Assembly: GCF_900114445.1 (NCBI RefSeq)
Contig: NZ_FOTB01000005.1
Location: forward strand, 1 to 64,000
Direction of reading: 5' to 3'
Source: Salinicoccus halodurans
Lineage (GTDB): Bacteria; Bacillota; Bacilli; Staphylococcales; Salinicoccaceae
DNA: 64,000 nt
Part shown: positions 54,991 to 64,000 of the stretch, piece by piece
How positions within the stretch are numbered: the stretch's first letter is position 1
Layout of the letters: the number at the start of each line of letters is the position of its first letter
Notes under the pieces: model-generated
Databases searched by the model: none
What the model was told of the DNA's origin: nothing
The model's input: only the letters and a program-made list of their open reading frames with translations
Translations under genes and position numbers: made by a program

Positions 54991-55977
54991 ATGAATAGCA
55001 GTAACATGGCAAAATATATTTTTGGAAAGATTTTGAAATTGGCTTCACTGCTCGCTGCCATCAGCATCCTGTCCTTTTTGCTTGTCAGCCTTTCACCGAT
55101 TGATCCTGTCCAATCCTATATTGGTGCGGATATGACGCGCGTGAGCCCTGAGCAGCGTGAGAATATAGAAGCTTACTGGGGTTTGGATGAATCGCCGGTA
55201 CAGCAGTATCTCTCCTGGGGAAATGCTGTGCTGCAGGGGGACCTCGGGACCTCTCTGCTCTATCGCAGCAGTGTCGCAGATGTCATCGGTGAACGTTTTA
55301 CTGCTTCTCTGGCGTTGATGGCACTGGCCTGGATAATTTCAGGCATCATCGGTTTTGTACTGGGCATCACTGCCGGCATGAAGGAAGGGAGCTTTGTAGA
55401 CAAGCTGATCAAAGGCTATTGCTTTACGCTCGCCTCCACACCGGCCTTCTGGCTTGGCCTTCTGATGCTGATGTTCTTTTCTGTATGGCTTGGCTGGTTC
55501 CCGATCGGACTTGGATCGCCGGCAGGAATCCTGGAAGCCGATGTTTCTTTGGCGGAACGACTCCGGCATTTATTCTTACCGGCACTGACTTTGAGTGTAG
55601 TGGGTGTGGCCAATGTGGCACTGCATACGAGACAGAAGCTGATAGAAGTACTGGAAAGTGAATACGTGCGCTTTGCCATGGCAAAAGGTGAAAGAGGATT
55701 TACTCTGTTATGGAGGCATGGACTGAGGAATATATCCCTCCCTGCAGTCTCCCTTCATTTCGCCTCATTCGGTGAACTGTTTGGAGGCGCGGTTCTGGCA
55801 GAACAGGTATTTTCATATCCCGGACTGGGACAGGCGGTCGTACAGGCCGGTCTTGGCAGTGATGTACCGCTGCTTCTGGGCATTGTCCTGTTCACGACAC
55901 TATTCGTGTTTACTGGGAATCTGTTGGCGGATTTATTTTATAAAGTAATAGATCCCCGCATCAGGAGGGGGATGTAG
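54991..55977 (+). CDS. Nickel-type ABC transporter permease 1 (NikB/CntB type)
   Basis: A 328-residue permease with six predicted helices and the BPD_transp_1 loop EYVRFAMAKGERGFTLLWRHGLRN followed by LFGGAVLAEQVFSYPGLG. Three in-frame ATG occur at 54985, 54988 and 54991; the last is six bases after AAGGAGGG and is taken as start. It pairs with the next gene as a heterodimeric channel. Confidence 0.92.
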   Translation: MNSSNMAKYIFGKILKLASLLAAISILSFLLVSLSPIDPVQSYIGADMTRVSPEQRENIEAYWGLDESPVQQYLSWGNAVLQGDLGTSLLYRSSVADVIGERFTASLALMALAWIISGIIGFVLGITAGMKEGSFVDKLIKGYCFTLASTPAFWLGLLMLMFFSVWLGWFPIGLGSPAGILEADVSLAERLRHLFLPALTLSVVGVANVALHTRQKLIEVLESEYVRFAMAKGERGFTLLWRHGLRNISLPAVSLHFASFGELFGGAVLAEQVFSYPGLGQAVVQAGLGSDVPLLLGIVLFTTLFVFTGNLLADLFYKVIDPRIRRGM

Positions 55978-55980
55978 AAA

Positions 55981-56838
55981 ATGGAAGGTAAAATCACACA
56001 TAACCGCAGGCGCAGACTGCACCTTAATATCAGACAGCGCACTGCAGCGGCAATCCTGTTTTCATCAGTCATCCTTGCTGGGCTGATCATCAGCGGTCTG
56101 CTGATAGATGCAGATGCAATTGGAATCGATTTGGAATCAAAAAACCGGGCGCCTTCCCCCGACCATCTTTTTGGTACGGATTGGCTGGGCAGGGATATGC
56201 TGATGCGCACGTTGAAAGGGCTGACTTTAAGTCTTAGTGTCGGTGTACTCGCTGCATTATCGAGTGCAATCATCGCTCTGACACTAAGTCTGCTCTCTTC
56301 GTGGAATAAAACAATGGATAACATCGTCACCTGGATGATTGACCTTTTTCTGAGTGTGCCCCATATCGTAACGCTGATACTGATTTCTTTTGCCGCCGGC
56401 GGGGGCTTCAAAGGTGTTGTGATCGGTCTTGCTTTGACGCATTGGCCGAGCCTCGCCCGTCTGCTGAGAGCGGAAGTGCTTCAATTGAAAGGAGCTGAAT
56501 ATGTAGGGGTGTCCGAACGCCTGGGTAAATCAAAAATATGGATTGCGAGACATCATTTTCTGCCTCATCTGATTCCGCATCTGGTGGTGGGCTTCATCCT
56601 GCTGTTCCCACATGCCATCCTGCATGAAGCAGCCATTACATTTCTGGGATTCGGTTTATCTGCGGAAACGCCTGCCATTGGGATTATCTTATCAGAATCG
56701 ATGAGATATTTATCAACAGGGCACTGGTGGCTGGCATTTTTCCCGGGGTTTTCTTTATTACTCATGGTAATTATTTTCGATGTGCTCGGCAGAAATATTC
56801 AGAAACTGATCGACCCTTTCCATGGTCAAAGGATATAG
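55981..56838 (+). CDS. Nickel-type ABC transporter permease 2 (NikC/CntC type)
   Basis: A 285-residue permease: HLFGTDWLGRDMLMRTLKG, a typical NikC/DppC N-terminal signature, and the coupling loop LRAEVLQLKGAEYVGVSERLG with ITFLGFGLSAETPAIG. Starts three bases after the previous stop, preceded by AGGAGGGGG. Confidence 0.92.
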   Translation: MEGKITHNRRRRLHLNIRQRTAAAILFSSVILAGLIISGLLIDADAIGIDLESKNRAPSPDHLFGTDWLGRDMLMRTLKGLTLSLSVGVLAALSSAIIALTLSLLSSWNKTMDNIVTWMIDLFLSVPHIVTLILISFAAGGGFKGVVIGLALTHWPSLARLLRAEVLQLKGAEYVGVSERLGKSKIWIARHHFLPHLIPHLVVGFILLFPHAILHEAAITFLGFGLSAETPAIGIILSESMRYLSTGHWWLAFFPGFSLLLMVIIFDVLGRNIQKLIDPFHGQRI

Positions 56839-56848
56839 GAGGAAAGCA

Positions 56849-58306
56849 ATGGTTGAAGATAAAAATATTGGACACTCCGGGGAAACACCGCTGCTCGAAG
56901 TAAAAGATTTCTCTTTGATTTTCCGTCATTATGGGAAAGGATTACGGGAGAGGGACTTGGAAGTTGTCCGTAATTTCAATTTGACGATCCATGAAGGGGA
57001 GATAGTGGCAGTATTGGGTGCCAGCGGATCAGGAAAGAGTCTGCTGGCAAATGCCATATTAGGCATATTGCCGGATAATGCGGTCACTTCAGGCACATTG
57101 AATTATAAAGGAGCAGCACTTACAGAAAAAAAGCAAGCTTTATTAAGAGGGAAAGAAATATCCCTCATCCCCCAGTCGGTAAATGCACTCGATCCTCTGA
57201 TGAAGACCGGAAAACAAGTTCGGACGATGATTGCAAGGAGAAATAAGAAGCGGGTCCAACAGGATATATTTAAAAAAGTGGGGCTGCCTGATTCCGCAGG
57301 TGACCGCTATCCGTTTGAATTATCAGGCGGGATGGCAAGGCGAGTGCTCATTTCGACTTCCATGGCAGGTAATGCAAATCTGGTCATTGCGGACGAACCG
57401 ACACCGGGCCTGGATCCGGCTGTACTCCAGGAGACAGTCGGACAAATGAGAAGGCTGGCTGATGCAGGGAAAGGCATGATGTTCATCACCCACGATATTG
57501 AAATCGCACTGCAGATAGCCGATAAAATTGCCGTCTTCTATGAAGGGGAAACGATAGAAATTGCACAGGCTGGAGATTTTTCCGGAAAAGGTGAAAGACT
57601 GCGCCATCCATATACTAGAGCATTGTGGCGCGCCCTGCCTAAAAATGACTTTATTTCACTGCAGCCCTCTGCGTATTCCAATTCTCGTAAATCGGGGAAA
57701 CCTTCACTTGAAATAAAAGGTATCAGCTATCATTATCCAAACAGTTCATGGCTGTTCAAAGACTTGGATCTGACAGTGCAGCCGGGTGAAATTGTAGGGG
57801 TATACGGTCACAGCGGGTCTGGGAAATCGACGATGGCACAGGTTATCGCCGGGTATAGGACGACATTAGGAGGCACTGTCGAGATTGCAGGAAAGACGAT
57901 TCCGAAAAAAGGCAGACATCCTGTTCAAATGGTCTGGCAGCATCCCGAGAAAGCGATCAATCCAAGATGGCGTATTAAACAAACGCTGCAGGAAGCAGGA
58001 GAGATTGATCAAAAACTTCTGAAGACACTGGGTATAAGACAGGATTGGCTTGAGAGATGGCCGAGTGAATTATCAGGAGGGGAGCTGCAGAGATTCTGTC
58101 TGGCACGGGCAATGACCGGTGATACAGAGTACCTTGTTGCAGATGAAATCACGACGATGCTGGATGCAGTTACGCAATCACAGATCTGGCATTCATTGAT
58201 AGAACTGGCTGATGAACGGGGAGTGGGAATCTTAGCAATCAGTCACGATTATCACCTGCTTGAGAGGGTATGTGACCGCATCATACATTTCGATGATCTG
58301 AAATGA
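56849..58306 (+). CDS. Fused nickel-type ABC transporter ATPase (NikD-NikE)
   Basis: A 485-residue protein with two ABC domains that are usually two genes. Domain 1 (about 10-265): GASGSGKSLL, signature LSGGMARRV, VIADEPTPGLD. Domain 2 (about 285-485): GHSGSGKSTM, LSGGELQRF, LVADEITTMLD, with Ile where most have Pro. Each carries the oligopeptide/nickel ATPase pattern. The ATG at 56849 follows AGGAGGAAAG; a longer frame from 56822 lacks a site. Overlap ends the operon; no outer efflux gene or metallophore synthesis gene (cntKLM) is nearby. Confidence 0.9.
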   Translation: MVEDKNIGHSGETPLLEVKDFSLIFRHYGKGLRERDLEVVRNFNLTIHEGEIVAVLGASGSGKSLLANAILGILPDNAVTSGTLNYKGAALTEKKQALLRGKEISLIPQSVNALDPLMKTGKQVRTMIARRNKKRVQQDIFKKVGLPDSAGDRYPFELSGGMARRVLISTSMAGNANLVIADEPTPGLDPAVLQETVGQMRRLADAGKGMMFITHDIEIALQIADKIAVFYEGETIEIAQAGDFSGKGERLRHPYTRALWRALPKNDFISLQPSAYSNSRKSGKPSLEIKGISYHYPNSSWLFKDLDLTVQPGEIVGVYGHSGSGKSTMAQVIAGYRTTLGGTVEIAGKTIPKKGRHPVQMVWQHPEKAINPRWRIKQTLQEAGEIDQKLLKTLGIRQDWLERWPSELSGGELQRFCLARAMTGDTEYLVADEITTMLDAVTQSQIWHSLIELADERGVGILAISHDYHLLERVCDRIIHFDDLK

Positions 58307-58424
58307 TTTTTGTGCTGCTGCGCCATTTGACTTCCTGATGCAAAATGGTTAAGCTGAGTTTTAAATTCCTGAAAGAGGCATATTTCTCTCTGAAGCGGGA
58401 ATGTAGTAGTAACTAATTGTTTTC

Positions 58425-58438
58425 AGGAGGTGTTTCCA
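58425..58438 (+). promoter_or_regulatory. Ribosome binding site implying a CTG start
   Basis: AGGAGGTG at 58425-58432 is a near-perfect binding site. Six bases after it stands CTG at 58439, in frame with the next gene; the only earlier start-like codon in frame, GTG at 58430, lies inside the site itself. Confidence 0.5.
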
Positions 58439-58876
58439 CTGGTAGATAACTTTGAAGTAGAACCGGTATTCGAAACCCGGCAGCATGAAAGACATCAATT
58501 CAAACTTGTAATCGATGGCCGTAATTATAAAGGAGATTATGCCGAAGGAGAAATCCAATGGCTGAATCCCCATCCGAAGCAGGATATCGGCGAAGCTGAA
58601 TTAGCTTCAGTAGAAGCGGAAATACATGAATTGCTGGATGAACATGGCATCAAAAATGAAATGGATGAAATTGAAGTAGAACCGATTTCAAAAAATCAGG
58701 CACGCAAGCTTCATATGTTTAAACTAAAGCTCCAAGGTGAAGAATTCAGAGGTGTTTTTCTTGAAAGTGGGGAAATAGAATGGTTTCACCCTAAACCACG
58801 ACGTAAGTTAAAAGATGAACGGGTGGACAGAGCTGAAGAAAAAGTCCATGAGAAAATGAAAGAAAAACTTGAATAG
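58439..58876 (+). CDS. Duplicated small-domain protein, DUF5342/YheE-like
   Basis: A soluble protein of about 145 residues made of two copies of one unit: FKLVIDGRNYKGDYAEGEIQW in the first half and FKLKLQGEEFRGVFLESGEIEW (given here in part) in the second, each followed by P-H/K-P and a charged helix. It resembles the small Bacillus YheE domain, normally single; the function of that family is unknown. The start is set by the AGGAGGTG at 58425 and is probably CTG 58439. Monocistronic with a strong terminator. Confidence 0.72.
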   Translation: MVDNFEVEPVFETRQHERHQFKLVIDGRNYKGDYAEGEIQWLNPHPKQDIGEAELASVEAEIHELLDEHGIKNEMDEIEVEPISKNQARKLHMFKLKLQGEEFRGVFLESGEIEWFHPKPRRKLKDERVDRAEEKVHEKMKEKLE

Positions 58877-58880
58877 AGCA

Positions 58881-58926
58881 AATTTAAAGGGCAGGCTTTT
58901 CGTTAGAAAAGCCTGCCCTTTAAATT
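58881..58926. terminator. Bidirectional terminator
   Basis: A perfect 21-bp inverted repeat (58881-58901 and 58906-58926) with core AAAGGGCAGGCTTTTC around a four-base loop, A/T-rich at both ends, between convergent genes. Confidence 0.92.
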
Positions 58927-58947
58927 AAGATTTGAAATTATAATAGA

Positions 58948-59298
58948 TTATTTCTTAATATCCTCAAGCATATCCACCATGAGGTTTTGAAGCGGCAGAC
59001 GCCCGAGCAGTGCCCACTTCGGATATTTCCCGAGACCCAGATGCTCCTGATGCGTATACATATAGACATTGGCTGGGAATACAGCCCACAGGAACTTCTG
59101 CATGCCGGAAAGTTGCCAGTTTCTGATCCTGTTCAAAAGCAGCAGCGTCCCAAATATAAATTCCAGAGCGCCTGTGAAATAGGCGATGAAAGTTTTAAAG
59201 GGAATGAATGCGGGGGTGATCCTGGAAAATATTCCCGGTTTTAAAAAGTGGACGGTTCCTGCAATCAAAAATACTGTACCCATTATTATTCTTTTCAT
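58948..59298 (-). CDS. DoxX-family membrane protein
   Basis: A 116-residue protein with four predicted membrane helices: AGTVHFLKPGIFSRITPAFIP, GALEFIFGTLLLL, and ending in LPLQNLMVDML. Members of this family (DoxX/YphA-like) have been linked to thiol or quinone chemistry in the membrane, but this subgroup is uncharacterised. Monocistronic, upstream of pbuX on the same strand after a 100-base gap. Confidence 0.83.
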   Translation of the reverse strand: MKRIIMGTVFLIAGTVHFLKPGIFSRITPAFIPFKTFIAYFTGALEFIFGTLLLLNRIRNWQLSGMQKFLWAVFPANVYMYTHQEHLGLGKYPKWALLGRLPLQNLMVDMLEDIKK

Positions 59299-59398
59299 AA
59301 TCTTGACCCCTCCAACTGGTCCATGTGCAACAGTATATGCTTCCGGCCGTTCCGATTCAAATGAAAAGCGCCTCCGAAGTCGGAAGACGTTTCAAAAT

Positions 59399-61319
<1,921 letters not shown>

Positions 61320-61338
61320 TTAAAACCATTCTTCCAAA

Positions 61339-61393
61339 TAAAAAATCCCAAAACCACCGCGCATCCATCGGATGAGCAATCGTTTCGGGATCA
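61339..61393 (-). terminator. Riboswitch-controlled terminator before xpt
   Basis: On the minus strand ATCCCGAAAC and GGTTTTGGGAT pair across a GC-rich internal hairpin and lead into TTTTTTATTT. Guanine binding upstream should favour this stem. Confidence 0.85.
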
Positions 61394-61438
61394 AAGAGAA
61401 TTGTACGTCGGTACAATCCATATACAGTCCGTATTTTG

Positions 61439-61510
61439 CCCACCCATAGTCGGAACATTTACGGCGTCCGGTAGAAACTTGCAGACCATATCTCTGCTAT
61501 TATATGAGTG
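61439..61510 (-). ncRNA. Guanine (purine) riboswitch
   Basis: On the minus strand the aptamer core reads ATATAATAGCAGAGATATGG, TCTGCAAGTTTCTACCGGACGCC, GTAAATGTTCCGACTATGGG: the three-way junction and both kissing loops of the purine riboswitch. The specificity base in the CCGACTATGG strand is C, which selects guanine or hypoxanthine/xanthine over adenine. Confidence 0.95.
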
Positions 61511-61697
61511 CTTTTATTTTAGATAAATACTATTCTAACACCAATAACGAACTTTTCAATAGGTATTTTGATTTAAGTTCATGTTTTAGTCATTTTTTTA
61601 TGTTTTTTATATCAGAACTTTCGTGTTTTTATGGGATTATGTCAAACACTTTTTTCCTGTATGATGAAAGTATCAGAATCCACGAGGAGGAACCAAT

Positions 61698-62096
61698 TTG
61701 CGACAGGCGATGATGGATTATTTTACGAAAGCATTTAAATTTACAGGAAGATCGACAAGAAAAGACTACTGGGTTCCGAACATCGTGTATGGACTGATTG
61801 GAATCGGTCTCTCCATTTTCAAGGCGCCAATCAAAGTCCAAAATGCTTTAGCGGTGATATTTACAGTACCCATGATTGCACTGACTTCAAGACGGTATCA
61901 GGACACAGGGATTTCGGGATGGCTGCAGCTGCCGCAGCTGTTGTCATTTCTGCTGCTGCCGGTTGTTTTTATGAGTTTTGTGAAAAGATGGATGAAAGCG
62001 GCAGCAATAACGATTATAGCTCTGTTCAGCATCATGGGTTTCATACTGACACTTCTGCCGAGTGACGGAGACAACGAGTATGGAAAGTGTCCGTAA
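61698..62096 (+). CDS. DUF805-family membrane protein
   Basis: A 132-residue protein with the family N terminus YFTKAFKFTGRSTRKDYW, the TSRRYQDTGISGWLQL signature and three to four membrane helices. Family function unknown; often near stress or cell-envelope genes. A TTG start at 61698 is seven bases after GAGGAGG; the ATG codons at 61710 and 61713 are less well placed. Confidence 0.85.
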   Translation: MRQAMMDYFTKAFKFTGRSTRKDYWVPNIVYGLIGIGLSIFKAPIKVQNALAVIFTVPMIALTSRRYQDTGISGWLQLPQLLSFLLLPVVFMSFVKRWMKAAAITIIALFSIMGFILTLLPSDGDNEYGKCP

Positions 62097-62185
62097 AATT
62101 TCTCTGATTATCAGCAGAAAAATTAATGAAATCACTTTCATAACATGATACAATCCTTTTAACAATTACAGAAAGGGAGATCATT

Positions 62186-62311
62186 ATGGAAGCATCTCTT
62201 TCAGATTTTCTCATCCAGCTTGCCGGATTATCAGCAATCGGCGGTTTCGGCTATTTAGTCTACAGACTCAATCACAGTGGCGAAAAAGATAATGTGCAAG
62301 AAAAGCAGTAG
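62186..62311 (+). CDS. Small membrane protein, 41 residues
   Basis: A short open frame with an excellent binding site (AAAGGGAG, six bases before the ATG). The product MEASLSDFLIQLAGLSAIGG continues with FGYLVYRLNH and a charged tail GEKDNVQEKQ: one membrane helix (about residues 8-27) with a hydrophilic C terminus. The strong translation signal and the neat helix-plus-tail design argue that it is a real gene. Function unknown. Confidence 0.7.
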   Translation: MEASLSDFLIQLAGLSAIGGFGYLVYRLNHSGEKDNVQEKQ

Positions 62312-62337
62312 TAATAAACACTATAGATCTTCCAGTC

Positions 62338-62367
62338 CGGCACCGTATTTCGGTTTCGGCTTTTTTT
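62338..62367 (+). terminator. Weak terminator after the small protein
   Basis: CCGGCACCG and CGGTTTCGG pair imperfectly before seven T. Confidence 0.45.
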
Positions 62368-62386
62368 AATTTCGAATAAAGGCAAA

Positions 62387-62415
62387 TTGAAAAAGTTCAC
62401 AAAGTTGTATACTAT
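62387..62415 (+). promoter_or_regulatory. Promoter of the TDT transporter gene
   Basis: TTGAAA (62387-62392) and TACTAT (62410-62415) are 17 bases apart; an overlapping TATACT at 62408 has a shorter 15-base spacing. Confidence 0.5.
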
Positions 62416-62452
62416 GAATAGGTTATACTTTTTATAAATCAGGACAGAAAGA

Positions 62453-63499
62453 GTGAATATCGTGTTGAATTTTTTCAGGCGCCAGTCACGAAACCTTTTT
62501 CCCGGCTATTTTGCGATGGTCATGGCAACCGGTGCATTATCCCTTTCCTGCTGGTATCTGGGGTTACCCATTGCAGCGGAACTACTTATATATTTTAATG
62601 TTTTCATATATGTCGTCTTACTCTTACTAAATATCATGCGGCTTATGCTTAATACCGGCGCGTTTCTCCAGGATCTGGGAGACCACAGCAAAGGCCCTGG
62701 CTTTTTTACGTTGATTGCCGGAACTGAGGTGCTGGGCAGCCAGCTGGTCGTTATAAAGGGATTGTATGTATGGGGATTCTTTTTCTGGAGTGTGGCATTC
62801 TTCCTCTGGATTGTGCTGATGTATACCTTCTTTACCATCATCATAGTGAAGAAAGTGAAGCCTGTAATTGAAGAAGCCGTGAACGGCGGATGGCTTCTTG
62901 CTGTGGTCTCTACACAGTCCATTGCGGTACTCGGTACATTGATTTCTTCAGGGATGGGACAATTCAGTGAGATCATACTCTTCATTTCCCTCTGTCACTT
63001 CCTGCTGGGATGCATGCTGTATCTCAATATCATCGCCTTCATATTTTACAGGCTGATGTTTTTGAAGGTCGAAGCGATGTCGCTGGCCCCGCCGTACTGG
63101 ATCAATATGGGCGCACTCGCGATTACAACCCTTGCCGGATCGGTTCTGATGATCTACGGCATGGAGTCCAGTCTGGTCAGGGAACTGGAAGTATTCATCA
63201 AAGGCTTCACACTGTTCTACTGGGTGCTCGGCACATGGTGGATTCCGCTGCTTGTAATTCTCGGCGTATGGCGGCATATTATGAACCATTATCCATTCAC
63301 TTATGATCCACAGATGTGGGGGATGGCATTCCCGATTGCGATGTATACAGTCGGCACGACAAAATTATCCATTGCACTGGAGACGGAGTTCTTGATGATC
63401 ATTCCCTATGTCACGATATTTGCGGCGCTCGGCGTATGGTTGTCCATACTGGCCGGTATGGCATTCAGTCTCGTGAGAAGACAATTGAAACACAGATAA
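62453..63499 (+). CDS. TDT/TehA-family (SLAC1-like) transporter
   Basis: A 348-residue membrane protein with ten predicted helices. The N-terminal FPGYFAMVMATGALSLSCWYLG and later FTYDPQMWGMAFPIAMYTVGT are typical of the tellurite-resistance/dicarboxylate transporter family, related to SLAC1 anion channels. Likely substrate an anion such as sulfite, chloride or malate; not decidable. Start is GTG 62453 or GTG 62462, with AGGACA and AAAGAG respectively upstream. Confidence 0.86.
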   Translation: MNIVLNFFRRQSRNLFPGYFAMVMATGALSLSCWYLGLPIAAELLIYFNVFIYVVLLLLNIMRLMLNTGAFLQDLGDHSKGPGFFTLIAGTEVLGSQLVVIKGLYVWGFFFWSVAFFLWIVLMYTFFTIIIVKKVKPVIEEAVNGGWLLAVVSTQSIAVLGTLISSGMGQFSEIILFISLCHFLLGCMLYLNIIAFIFYRLMFLKVEAMSLAPPYWINMGALAITTLAGSVLMIYGMESSLVRELEVFIKGFTLFYWVLGTWWIPLLVILGVWRHIMNHYPFTYDPQMWGMAFPIAMYTVGTTKLSIALETEFLMIIPYVTIFAALGVWLSILAGMAFSLVRRQLKHR

Positions 63500-63500
63500 A

Positions 63501-63536
63501 CAGAGGACAGCCCGGCGGGTCGTCCTCTGTTTTATT
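63501..63536 (+). terminator. Rho-independent terminator of the TDT gene
   Basis: CAGAGGAC and GTCCTCTG pair around a GC-rich 13-base loop and are followed by TTTTATTT. The 190 bases beyond contain only a doubtful 33-codon minus-strand frame. Confidence 0.85.
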
Positions 63537-63725
63537 TCCTGCATGATGAGCAGTTATCAGATTTTACTTTCAACAGTCAGATCGCTTTTCTAAAGATTAA
63601 AATCCGTATATAACGAACAGCACTCATTATTGAAGTCCTGAATATCATATAGCGGGGAACTGATCTTAAATGTACTCAATTTCGCTTTCATTGAATACCC
63701 CTGAATATCAATATATCCCTTTTCA

Positions 63726-64000
63726 TTAGAATATCTGAAGCAGTATGATGCCCGACAGAATCATTATGACGCCGATGACTCTTCTCGCATCGACCTTGTT
63801 CTTATGGATGCCGAGAAGTCCTAAATGGTCAATCAGAAGCCCCATCACCATCTGCCCGAAGATGACCGTCATCAGAGTGAGTGTCGCACCAAGGTGCGGC
63901 ATCAGTATGATATTGGTCGTGACATAGAGTGCTCCAAGTATCCCCCCGATGAAATGCCAGGGTTTTATCTTACCGATCGTTTTATCATAAGTGACGAAGC
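63726..64000 (-). CDS. DMT-family transporter, YdcZ (DUF606) type, partial
   Basis: The last 91 codons of a minus-strand gene whose 5' part lies beyond the window. The visible part reads KPWHFIGGILGALYVTT, LTLMTVIFGQMVMGLLIDH, then ARRVIGVIMILSGIILLQ: the GGxxGaxYV, GQ and DHxG pattern and three membrane helices of the YdcZ-type drug/metabolite transporters, which often occur as pairs. Stop TAA at 63728-63726. Transport substrate unknown. Confidence 0.8.
   Translation of the reverse strand, partial: FVTYDKTIGKIKPWHFIGGILGALYVTTNIILMPHLGATLTLMTVIFGQMVMGLLIDHLGLLGIHKNKVDARRVIGVIMILSGIILLQIF

Noticed and set aside
63576-63680. Short minus-strand frame of about 33 codons after the TDT gene
   Set aside because: It has a start and a weak binding site but no recognisable feature, and it could be chance in AT-rich spacer.

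Overview
The window comes from a low-to-moderate GC Gram-positive bacterium. Strong AGGAGG ribosome binding sites, frequent TTG/GTG starts, a CIRCE element, S-box and guanine riboswitches, a sortase-anchored surface protein and a PBP2a-like transpeptidase all fit Firmicutes. The close match of fda, rex, groES, xpt and the PBP to staphylococcal proteins as I know them, together with the gene order tsaE-tsaB-rimI-tsaD / ABC-F / rex / tatA-tatC / CPBP protease / groES-groEL (also known from Bacillus), points to the Staphylococcaceae, most likely a Salinicoccus- or Jeotgalicoccus-like halotolerant genus. This is inference from sequence familiarity, not a database search.

Layout. 1-300: 5S rRNA and terminator. 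330-2918: the t6A tRNA-modification operon. 2990-3150: a dense cluster of DnaA boxes. 3203-8493: ABC-F protein (minus), redox regulator Rex, the Tat translocase with a hairpin between tatA and tatC, and a GH32 sucrose-hydrolase homologue with an altered active site. 8679-15285: RpiR regulator, an acidic LPXTG surface protein, M3 oligoendopeptidase, a double PPK2 polyphosphate enzyme and a CPBP protease. 15395-17579: groES-groEL under HrcA/CIRCE control.

17454-30094 looks like an acquired island. It is bracketed by two copies of the groEL 3' end and holds a frameshifted IS30-family element, a seven-gene sugar operon (two TIM-barrel enzymes, two Gfo/Idh/MocA oxidoreductases, a ribose-type ABC importer), a regulator in which a LacI repressor is fused to a second sensor domain homologous to the importer's own binding protein, and a broken Spo0E-like gene. 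The operon's composition matches the four-enzyme levoglucosan route (oxidation, elimination, hydration, reduction), but the substrate is not proven. Palindromes of the form TTTACGTAAA flank the operon and are candidate operators.

30149-38158: native genes again: a CwlK-like lipoprotein, ferredoxin, a PBP2a/MecA-like transpeptidase, proBA, a cold-shock protein with a long leader, class I aldolase and a pentapeptide-like protein. 38252-44047: a LacI-controlled operon coding for PHI, a TRAP transporter, RpiA and HPS (ribulose monophosphate chemistry). 44242-47788: GDPD phosphodiesterase, flavin monooxygenase, and an S-box riboswitch controlling an uncharacterised ATP-grasp ligase. 47831-58306: a complete urease operon ureABCEFGD followed by a nickel-type ABC importer with fused ATPases. 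58425-64000: a duplicated small-domain protein, a DoxX protein, xpt-pbuX behind a guanine riboswitch, a DUF805 protein, a 41-residue membrane peptide, a TDT/TehA transporter and the end of a YdcZ-type DMT transporter cut by the window edge.
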